A program made the translations under genes and the position numbers. From positions 11,296,840 to 11,360,839 of the forward strand of contig NC_047067.1 in assembly GCF_902459465.1 (NCBI RefSeq): a DNA stretch of 64,000 nt, in the 5' to 3' direction. Below are positions 33,521-43,600 of the stretch, in pieces. Position 1 is the first letter of the stretch. Each line of letters opens with the position of its first letter. A model generated the notes under the pieces. That model searched no databases and was not told the DNA's origin. It saw only the letters and a program-made list of their open reading frames with translations. This DNA is from Asterias rubens. Its lineage: Eukaryota > Echinodermata > Asteroidea > Forcipulatida > Asteriidae.

Positions 33521-35371
33521 ATGGAAGAACACACCAATGCCCTTGCATTGATTTGTAGAATTTGTGGGCAGATCACCACATCTTCTAAAAACAAGTCCAA
33601 GTTAGCAAAGTACAAGAGGGAGCTGTTTGCGATCTACAACCTGGATGTGGGTGAAGACCAGGTGGACATCCATCCGTCAATTATGTGCAACAAATGCAGG
33701 TACAATTTTTATGGTAGTAACCAGGGGTAGTGTCCAAGAATGTTTATTAGCCCTGATAAGATTTTGGTAGCCCGAAAAACACATCGTGTCTTGAGTCACG
33801 ACACAAACTTTAAATACAATACACCATCATTGTAGTTCATTACTGTTTGTGATAATTGATTTTTGCATTATTTTTCCACTAGCCCATTCGGCTATTAAAC
33901 TAGATAAATGAGTAGCCCGGCTGTAAATCTGGTAGTCCCGGGCTGGTGGGCTAGTGGGCTAGTGACAATTTCGACCCCTGCATGTGAGAAAAGGCTGGTT
34001 CATTCTTCCTGCAAATGTGAATGCGATAGTAAAATAGACGTCACAAATTTACAATGAATATTTCGCAATAGTTGAAATTTGAAACTTCACTGCGAAAACA
34101 GCCATGTGTCGTCTGGATTCGCAATCGCAGGAAGTGTGAACCAGGCTTAACTCAACCTCATACGTGACCAGGAGATGTCAGCAATGAGTTTTGGTTACCC
34201 TTTTTTTCTTCTGTAAAATCACAGCTTTCAAAATGTGATACTGAGCTATTCCTCAATAGAGCAAGGATCAATGATTTCTGTAATTTGAATTATAACTGGT
34301 CACCTACATACTACAATTCAGATTTTTCTTGTTTTCTTTTAGTTTTAATTTAAAAAAAAAAAATTCTTTTAGTTTTAATTTATGGCTGAAGTCATAATCA
34401 TGTGTCGTCCTCTGGGTTTATATTTTCGTTCATGTTTTTATACAGAGGAAGCATGCAGCGGGCACATAGTTCTATGCGACGTGGCAAGCCTTTTGGAGGA
34501 ATTCTTCCACAGATCAAGACATTCCAACCCCATACTTATTCTTCTTGTTCCGTGTGCAGAGGTCATGCAACACATAAATCACTACTTCGCCCCCAGTTTG
34601 CCGTAGCTGGCCCCTCCACTTCCACCAGTGCACCCCCAGAGCTGCAAGCTGGCCCCTCCATATCCACCAGTGTACCCCAAGAGCTGCAAGCTGGCCCGTC
34701 CACATCCACCAGTGCACCCCCAGAGCTGCAACAAGCAGGCAGCTCAACTGCACCAATGCCTCTTCCTCAACCAAGCCTGTCTACTGCCACAAAGGCTCCT
34801 CTCAAAGATACAGCTCCAGACCATGCAACCCGAGGAAAGAAACGGATGTTGAGTGTGAAGGCCAATTTGAAGGATGTCAGGCGGGATCATGCCCGTAAGC
34901 GGACGAAAGAGGCATCGTCCTTCATTAGTGGCTTCTGTGGTAGGCAGAAGGAGAACCAGCTTGATCTTCTTTTCTTTCTGCTCGCTGAAAACCTTCGAGA
35001 ATCTTGCGACTCAAGATATAAAGAGGTATTTTTGTTTTCCTTTCTTAAAATTGTATTTCGGATCTATTCCTTTGCTTTTAGTGAATTCATCAAACACAAT
35101 GGTCAAAAAGGTCTTTGAAACAGTATCAGAGAATTTGATTCCGTTATCTAATAGTGTCATTAAATGAACCACCGTACCATCAGAAACATTTTATATGAAA
35201 CATTTTTGTCATCGTTTTCTTCATTAGGTTTTTACATCCTGGAAGCAGGAAACAACAAAACCACACCATACACCAGTCTGCAGTAGGGGGTCTGGCGATG
35301 AGGGTCACGACAAAGACATCAACGGTGCGCCACCAGCTCCAGTATCAAAGGCTGAAGTCCAAAGGAATTAA
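33521..35371 (+). CDS. RAG1 N-terminal-domain-like protein (candidate three-exon gene)
   Basis: Proposed exons 33521-33699, 34446-35025 and 35228-35371 join in phase to 300 aa plus stop. Residues 1-100 follow the non-core N-terminus of vertebrate RAG1: CRICG at 12-16, then LDVGEDQVDIHPS with His51, C56-x2-C59, and FQPHTYSSCSVC with His89 and C94-x2-C97. Human RAG1 has CRICG, DIHP-like, C-x2-C and HPHTPSCDIC in the same order and similar spacing. In RAG1 this part binds zinc and partner proteins. Residues ~110-155 are three tandem 14-residue Ser/Thr/Pro repeats (AGPSTSTSAPPELQ). Residues ~185-250 look folded and charged but I do not recognise them. No RING and no DDE recombinase core are visible. 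Exon 3 is weak: the next frame stays open longer, to 35,444. The ATG at 33,521 is the first in frame. It may be a host gene, a transposon remnant or a pseudogene. Confidence 0.55.
33984..34151. repeat. Foldback MITE family H, copy 3 (intron 1 of the RAG1-like gene)
   Basis: Starts aggctggttcattcttcctg and ends aggaagtgtgaaccaggctt, inverted copies. Confidence 0.75.
34606..34735 (+). repeat. 42 bp in-frame tandem repeat within the RAG1-like exon 2
   Basis: Three units starting gctggcccctccacttccac, each coding for 14 residues rich in Ser, Thr and Pro. The period keeps frame, as expected of coding sequence. Confidence 0.85.
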
Positions 35372-36331
35372 CATCCTCAAGCCACATTTGCCAGGGCAGA
35401 CCGGGGGCAGACCAAAAGCAGGACTAAAAGCAGACTTGGGGTAAATCGATCAGTATGAAAAGGCCAGCTGTTTATCTCCTGGAGCAACTCCGGGGAACAG
35501 GGTAGTGTGAAAAGGGATATAATTATTTTATGAGAATGATGATGCTGTGTACTCATACAGATTGATTGATGATTTGACAGAGAAGGAAGCTTTGAATGTG
35601 TTTTAGTTGCCGAAGTTTTATATACATAGGATAACATGAAAAAATGGCATTTCAATTGACAATGTCAGCATTCTGTAACTATCTTGTTTTTACATTGGTT
35701 GTTTAAATATTGAACCCCCTTACCACATATAAAAGTGATATGTAAGATATCTCCCTTGTTTTACATGTATGGACAGGAGTAACCATTCAGTTACTTGAGT
35801 AACAAATTAAAGTATCTACTGAAGTGCAGAGCAAAGTAACTGACATCATACAATTGTCCCACCCTGTGACTGGATCCATGGTGTTAAGTACATCAAAGGG
35901 GCGGATGCCATTTGCCCCCTGAGCTGAGAGTGTACAAAACCCATGGACCCGGTCACAACATTTTAAATTGTTAGGTAAACAAATTAAAGCTTGAATATTT
36001 AATTAACTTGATCAAACGTTTTTTCAAGGAGTTTCATGTTGTTGTAGTTTTTAGATTTTTAGTAGTTGATGTTCCAGTTTGTTGATCATATTTAATCATG
36101 TTTAGCATATTTTATTCACGTTAATCATTTTTTACCGTTAAAGGGCATATAACTTACTAGTAACTGTTATCTTTCTTTCCATGACGGGTTAAATTGTGTG
36201 GATTAATTATCAAACTCTGCCGATAAAAACTTATTTGCCATTGCTACCGGATGTGATCATTTTGGACAGTAATAAACTTCCTATGCAAAGCTACAGCCAA
36301 AGCAATTTGTTTACTATTTTGTTTATTTTCT

Positions 36332-36718
36332 TTAAAAAGAATAAACTGTGCATTTGCCTTCGGGTTTTACCATAAATAAAATACAATTGAGAAAATAAAA
36401 CGGATGCAGTGAATATTGTGCAAACTTACTCCACCATAACTCTGGAACCCCTTGACTGTTTTTATCCATTCCAATGTCTAACGACTTACAGTTGTCCAAC
36501 TTTTTGAAATGGACCAAACAAAGACTGGAGCAAGCAGTTTGAAGTTTTCCATTTCTGTCCCTTACATGCCTAAGATGCAACAGCAGTTGTTTAGTTGCAC
36601 TCGCGATCATTTTTTGAGCTTCAATTGGAGAAACTTCCCTCCAAAGTCTTTGGACACTCAAGAGGTTTGAGGTTTTCCACTGATGCATTTTGGGTAGTGG
36701 ATGTAAATCAACGACCAC
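36332..36718 (-). CDS. Unrecognised minus-strand open stretch (candidate exon)
   Basis: Codes for up to 128 residues of mixed, protein-like composition (for example LLSVQRLWREVSPIEAQKMI). It is opened by a possible splice acceptor (ctttttaag) and holds an internal strong donor (gga followed by gtaagt), so it may be an internal exon. An AATAAA on the same strand lies 5 bases after the stop. I do not recognise a family; chance is a real alternative. Confidence 0.2.
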   Translation of the reverse strand: MVVDLHPLPKMHQWKTSNLLSVQRLWREVSPIEAQKMIASATKQLLLHLRHVRDRNGKLQTACSSLCLVHFKKLDNCKSLDIGMDKNSQGVPELWWSKFAQYSLHPFYFLNCILFMVKPEGKCTVYSF

Positions 36719-36944
36719 CTTAAAAAGCGCTTATAGCGGGTGTACACAGTATGAGCAATGCAACTTCGAATGGGTTAAAGAATGGTTTTGTAGGTATAAC
36801 ACAATGTTTGTGGCTTTTAAGTGTCATGCTTAAATGAAATGATAACAAAAGTAATGTTTAATAAATTCATAAAAGAAAAGTTTAATGTCATTTTAGGTAA
36901 CGGCAATCATTGGGTAATGTGATTGGGTTGTTGGTGCCGACAGA

Positions 36945-37252
36945 GTTAGCATAAAACCTTGCTTGGTAACGAGTAATGGGGAGCTGTTGATAGTATAAAA
37001 CATTGTGAGAAACGGCTCCCTCTGACGTAGTTTTCAAGTAAGAAGTAGGTTTCCATGAATTTGATTTCAAGACCTCGGATTAAGATTTTGAGGTCTCGTA
37101 ATCAAGCATCTGAAAGCACACAATTTTGTGTGACAAGGGTGTTTTTTCGACGACCGATTGAGCTCAATCTTCCACAGGTTGGTTATTTTATGCCTACGGT
37201 AAGATACACAGTGAGAAGACTGGTCTTTAACAATTACCAATAAGTGTCCAGG
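36945..37252. repeat. Family A MITE, copy 10 (left end lost)
   Basis: Begins inside the arm at agttagcataaaaccttgct. Centre arms caagacctcgg / ttgaggtctcg. A family C element joins it directly on the right. Confidence 0.75.
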
Positions 37253-37497
37253 GGCCAATTTCATAGAGCTGCTAAGCACAAAAATTTGCTTAGCATGAAA
37301 TGTTTGCCTTGATAAAAACAAGATTTCCCAACCAAATTTCTACGTGATTTTCAAGATAAGCATACAACAGGTGACTACCAGTAACAAGGAAAGGCAACAA
37401 AATGGAAATTTAGTTGGTAACCCTGTTTTTATCAAGGAAGAAATTTCATGCTAAGCAAATTTTCGTGCCTCGCAGCTCTATGAAATTGGGCCCTGGA
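37250..37497. repeat. Foldback MITE family C, copy 2
   Basis: Complete element from ggggccaatttcatagagct to agctctatgaaattgggccc, inserted at the very end of the family A element (ccagg / ctggac flanks). Confidence 0.85.
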
Positions 37498-37672
37498 CGT
37501 GTCTTTAATGTCTGTTGTATTTTTACTTTATTAAAGTTCCTAAACTATTTTCATGGTTTTTTTTTCCCACAGTGTGTAGTGGTCACATCTACCCCGCTAA
37601 ATTCTTGCATAGTTCACACGTCTCCTTTTAACGTGACCAAGAAGTTCAGAACGTGTTGTCATCAATAACATC

Positions 37673-40600
37673 ATGGAGGAAGAAGAGCCGACCTTGAGTA
37701 ACAGCAGCATCATCACATGCCTTGCCTGGGTACCAAGAGGTGCAGCCAAAGAAACCCCAGACACGGTAAATCTTTAGCTTCAAACCTTTTGCTTCAAATG
37801 TTACATTGCAAACCCTCAAAATTTGTTAAATACTAACACTCGGTTCTTTTAATCACACCCCTAGGGCCTGCAAAGCGCTCAGTATTTTTTCCTGCAAGGT
37901 ATGTGGAGCTACATTTTAGAGTATGAGACCTATTCCTTTATAGCACCATGTAATGGTTTACAAGGTGCTGTAGCACAATATAATGCCAATCAAACCAGGA
38001 ACACCGGGGTGAACCCCTTCTCTTTACGATAAGTGCATTGGGTTCTTTTATGTGCATTGCACAACACATGGGACCAATGGCTTTAAGTCCCATCCTTAGG
38101 GACACAGGTGTCATGACTAGGATTCGAACCAACACTGCTGATCAGAAACTCCAGAGCTTGAGTCTGGTGCTCTTACTAGTCGCTAGGCCACGCCGCGCCA
38201 CAAATATGACATATTGACTTGTGAAAAAGCTGGGGAAACGACGAGTGAAATGACAAGCTAAGTGGTCCTGCTGGTTAATCACTGAAAAATTCGAGTGCAG
38301 ATCCTGGCCAGGTAGTTTTATTTTCACATGGGGCTGTGTCGCCATGATGATAAAAGGCCTGTGGCTGTACAAAGAATTATGAACTGACGCCCAGTTATAT
38401 AACTGGGTGAGAGTTCACATAGCCGCAGGTCCGCTTTGATAATGACTCACACAGCCCCTTTAAGAATTCTGCAGCAAATGTTTCTGACAAATCAGTTCCA
38501 AAGTTAACGCCATGGTTTAAAAAACACACCATACAGGTTCAGGTGGACGAAGAACAGATAAAGAGCCTTCTGCAGAAATCAGAAAATCTCAAGAAAAAAG
38601 TCAGTAAGAGCGGAGAGTCAGCCACAGGAAGTAGTGATGTCACTGCATCCGATGTTGCCATGGAAGCGGATGATGAGCTTGCTGAGTATGACCTTGATCA
38701 CTACGACAGTCCCGATGAAGAAGAATCAGGTAAATGAATACTAAAGTGTAATTGGTCGTCGTCGTCGAATATTTCTTCTTGTTTCTTATTCATCCTGTTT
38801 TACGCGCTAATTGAGCTGTTGAATATGTAATACAAAAAAGTATATTATTTGTATTAAAATTGTTACAATGCGTCTTGGTGACAAAATAAATTGTGTTTAT
38901 CTATGGCAGAGTATGTAGGACACGACACAGTCAGTAACCTAGCGATGTATGCAAGCAACTCGGAAGATCCTTACATCACCCTTCAAGAAGATGAGGTAAG
39001 CCTTAAACAATTTTGGCTTTGTTCATGACACTTCTGCTCCTCTTTTTGTTTTGTTGTCTTGGATTGTTGTTTGATTGTTTTTGTATTTTTTGTTGGTTCA
39101 TTTGTTTTCCTCTCTTTAAATAGGCGCTTTTCTGTGTTTAAATCCCACCCAAATGCCTGTGATATTTTTTAACAGGACTCGGGAGAAAGTACTGAGTAAG
39201 TAGTGCTAACACACATTGATGTAATGGTAAAAAACAAAATTAGTATTAATATTTAAGTACAGTATTGATTCATAATATTCTTTAATTTTTTAATCAGGAA
39301 GACAGAGCTGATCGAGACGATATGACCATCAAGCCAACAGACAATCTGATCGTTGCTGGACGAATGGAGAAGGACGTAAGCAGTCTGGAAGTCTATGGTA
39401 TGATTACTACATGTTGACTGACACTTTACAAACCCGATGCTATTTCATGTATTGTGTACTTTCCCTAAAGCAACACTTGTGGGCACTTATATATACCTTC
39501 CACTTGTTACACGCCCAGTCAAATGATAATAAGGTTCATGTTCCTGTTACGCTCAGTTCACTAAACAAACACTACACTCAAATTCAGACGTAAGCTCTCA
39601 TGAAGTCTATGGTATGATTACCACTTGTTTGGGTTGTGGGTCTTCCTTCGTCTCGTTAGCGGGTTTATTTTGTAACTTTATTGACAAAATCGGGGCCAAA
39701 CTTTATGGCTCTGCTTACTGCAGAATTCTGCACTTGCTATCACCATTCTTTGCTTCAAGCAGTCTTGAAGTCTGAGGTATGATTATCAGTTTCCGTGTTG
39801 ACATGTGTGTCGTTGTCTTGTTAGCGGATTTATTTTGTAATTTTTTATTTGACAAGATCAGGCCCAATTTCATGGCTCTGGTTACCCCAGAATTCTGCGC
39901 TTGTGATCACCAATTGCTTTCAGCGCTAGCTATGTCCTTGAAGAGTGCCTAGTAATGTGGAATACACATGGGCACAAGCAGCCAGGGGTATAAATAAGTA
40001 CCTGCGAGGGTAGGGGGTTGATATTGTCCCAATGACCAGGGCACTAATGTAAAGCGCATTGAGACGTTATTGTGAAATTTGCTATTTAAGAACTAGTTGT
40101 TAGTCTTATTATTATTTGGAAAGCAGACGAATGTTAAGAGAGAATGCTTGAAGTGTACTTTAACCTCGGGCGGTTCAGGCGGTCCAGTGAGTAACATATC
40201 GAAGGTAGAGGTTGATATTGTGTGGATGGAAAAGCCACTGGAGCGCCACCCCAGCTCAGGACTTTATCATCCCCAGGGAGCTCAGAAACAATAAAGGCAT
40301 GGTATACATGTATTGGCCCAATGACCAGGGCCCAATTTCATAGCGCTTCTAAGCACAAAAATTTGCTTAGCATGAAGTTTCTTCCCTGATAAAAACAGGT
40401 TTACCAACCAAATTTCCATGTGATTTTCAGGATAAGCAAACAAAAGCTGAATACCAGTAACAAGCACTATGTAACAAATGGAAATTTGGCTGGTAATCCT
40501 GTTTTTATCGGGGAAGAAATTTCATGCTTAGCAAATTTCTGTGCTTAGCAGCTCTAATGGAAAACGCATTTAGACATTATTGTGAAATTTGCTATTTAAG

Positions 40601-43600
40601 AACTAGTTGTTAGTCTTAGTATTATTTGGAAAGCAGACCAATGTTAAGAGAGAATGCTTGAAGTGTATAATTTAACCTCGGGCGGTTCAGGCGGTCCAGT
40701 GAGTAACATATCGAAGGTAGAGGTTGATATTGTGTGGATGAAAAAGCCACTGGAGTGGCACGGCACCTCAGGCTGTATACTCCCCAGAGAGCTGAGACAC
40801 ATTAAATGAATGGTATTGGCCCAATGACCAGGGCACTAATGCAAAGCGCATTGAGGCGTTATTGTGAAATTTGCTATATAAGAACTAGTTGTTAAGCAGA
40901 CCAATGTAACCTCAGGCAGTTTAGGTGGTCCAGTGGCATTGCGGTTTCAGGTTGTACAGGGCCTAAAAGGTAAAATAGATTTGCTGATAACAAACCAACT
41001 TATCCCCTTGTACTTTCATTTGACAGTATACAATGAAGATGAAGGCAACCTCTATGTTCATCATGATATACTCCTGCCGTCGTTCCCGCTTGCTGCTGAG
41101 TGGATGAGCTTTGACCCCGGGAGTTCTTCAACGGGTGAATATGCATTATCAGTAGAAATATTAACTTTGCTTAATGAAAACGTGCTGTTTGCACTTTATA
41201 TAAAAAACATATTTTTACATCGTCTTGAAGTTATTTTTCTCCTAAAGGGCCAGTCACACTGCAGTGATAACGATAACGGTCACGACACAAAGAGAACGCA
41301 TTCTATGGGTTGAATTGCTCTGCGTAGAAAACGCGGACACTTATTTCACCAATCGAGGGCGTGCATTGTTAACGTTCTCGTTTTCGTTCTCTTTTTCGGG
41401 CCTTAAGGGTTTGCAAATATCTATTAATTATAATATCCTAATTTTATTTGATTTTCTTGTCCCGATGTCCTGAAGGTAACTTTGTTGCGATTGGTTACAT
41501 GACACCTACAATTGATGTGTGGAATCTGGATGTAATTGATTGCCTGGAACCAGCGTTTACCCTCGGAAAGAAAGTCAAGAAATCTAAAAAGGTAAAATTG
41601 ATATGTACTGTACTCCTTGACCTTGAAGGCACTGGACACTGTTGGTAATTACTGAAAATAATTGTTAGCATAAACATTTACACTTTGACAACTACCAAAC
41701 GTGTCCAGTACCTTTAAAAGGCAAATGAAACTGTCTCGTCTGAAATGCCTCGGTTGATAACAATTCAATAAAAGAATGTTCCCATACTTTAACATAATAA
41801 TAATAATAATAATAATAAACTACAGCATTTATAAGGCGCACTTTACTGAAAAGGAGAAACATTCAAAGGCGCCGGTCAAGTTTTGTCAAGATGTTGGAAA
41901 GCAAGCAAGAATAAGTGTGTTTTGAGTTTCTGCTGGAAGAAAGTGATGTTGTGTATTTGTCTGAGGTACATACCCTTTTCCTCTTGTATGAAAGTAGGGT
42001 TACCCCCCCCCCCCCTCAAAAGAATTCCTGAGATTCTCAGACACAGTAGAGACACATTAGGAGGGCGGGTACATGATGCAGGGATGTGATTTTTCCATCT
42101 TTAACCGGAAATCCGTTTTTTAAACCCCCAACCAACATTTTATAAATTTAATTTAACAAAATATAAACTTTTTGTGAAAATAAAAATAAAACCATATGGA
42201 ACACCCCAGATTGCAGAGTAGGGCTTTCAAAACAAAGATAAATGTATGTAAGCAGGCTTCATACCCACAAGCTTTCACACTCGCAAGCTTTCACGCTCGC
42301 AAGCTTTCAAGCTTTGTGCTTGCAAGCTTTCAAGCTTTGTGCTCGCAAGCTTTCAAGCTTTTTGCTTTCAAGCTTTGTGCTCGCAAGCTTTCAAGCTTTG
42401 TGCTCGCAAGCTTTCAAGCTTTTTGCTCACAAGCTTTCAAGCTTTGTGCATGCAAGCTTTCAAGCTTTCACGCTCGCAAGCTTTCAAGCTTTCACACTCG
42501 CAAGCTTTCAAGCTTTCACGCTCGCAAGCTTTCAAGCTTTGTGCTCACAAGCTTTCAAACTTTGTGCTCGCAAGCTTTCAAGCTTTGTGCTCGCAAGCTT
42601 TCAAGCTTTGTGCTCGCAAGCTTTCAAGCTTTCACGCTCGCAAGCTTTCAAGCTTGTGCTCGCAAGCTTTCAAGCTTTCATGCTCGCAAGCTTTCAAGCT
42701 TTGTGCTTGCAAGCTTTCAAGCTTTGTGCTCGCAAGCTTTCAAGATTTGTGCTCGCAAGCTTTCAAGCTTTGTGCTCGCAAGCTTTCAAGCTTGTGCTCG
42801 CAAGCGTTCAAGCTTTGCACTCATAGATTGGGTTATTTGTTAACAGCCTATCAGGACTGAGTATCAGGGGCTGATTTCACAAAGCAATAAAATTCATCGC
42901 AAGACAAATTTCAGGTATCACCATAGTGATTTGTATTGTGACATCACACTTTTCTTAGCAACTACGATTGATTTGCAGTTACGGTCAATCTTAGATCTTT
43001 GTGAAATCGGCCCCAGGACTGGGCCCAATTTCATAGCGCTGCTAAGCACAAAAATTTGCTTAGCTTGAAATTTCTCCCTTAATAAAAACAGGAATGCCAA
43101 CCAAAGGTCCACGTTATTTTCAGGACAAGCATACACCAGCTGAATATCAGTAAGAAGCTACATACAACAAATGGAAATTTGGTTGCCAATCCTGTTTTTA
43201 TCATGGAAGAAATGTCGTGCTAAGCAAATTTGTGTGCTTAGCAGCTCTATGAAATTGGGTCCTGATTACAATTTGAGATAGCATTGCCACTATGTTCTAT
43301 GTCTCGTTCTATACTTGCAGAAAGCAGCTAAACTTACCAACGGGCATACAGACTCTGTGTTGGACATTGCATGGAATAGGCACGTGCCCCATGCACTGGC
43401 CACTGCCTCCGCAGACACCACTATTGGATTATGGGATATGAATCAGAAGAAGGTTGTTTCATCACTGCCTCATCACACTGATAAGGTAGGACATTCTTTT
43501 AAGTGTTTTTTACTGTGGCACCATGTCAGCAAACGGAGCCAAATGACTCTAAATTTACACTGGAATGCAGGCCTCAGGCCATTAATTTTACTCCCGGGCC

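Larger units (their letters stand above)
35445..37569. other. Intergenic stretch, RAG1-like gene to PWP1
   Basis: An AATAAA at 36,271-36,276 could end the RAG1-like transcript. An unexplained minus-strand open stretch lies at 36,332-36,718 (listed apart). Repeats A and C follow at 36.9-37.5 kb. The remainder is AT-rich with nothing recognised. Confidence 0.4.

Noticed and set aside
34514..34774. 86-codon minus-strand ORF with repeated Trp/Gly-rich units
   Set aside because: It is the antisense shadow of the 42-bp repeat in the RAG1-like exon 2.
33521..37000. A full RAG1/RAG2 or ProtoRAG transposon
   Set aside because: No recombinase core, RAG2-like kelch protein or convincing CACTG-type terminal repeats with 5-bp duplications were found in the flanks.
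42196..42843. 215-codon ORF over the minisatellite
   Set aside because: All three forward frames are open because of the 23-base period; not a gene.
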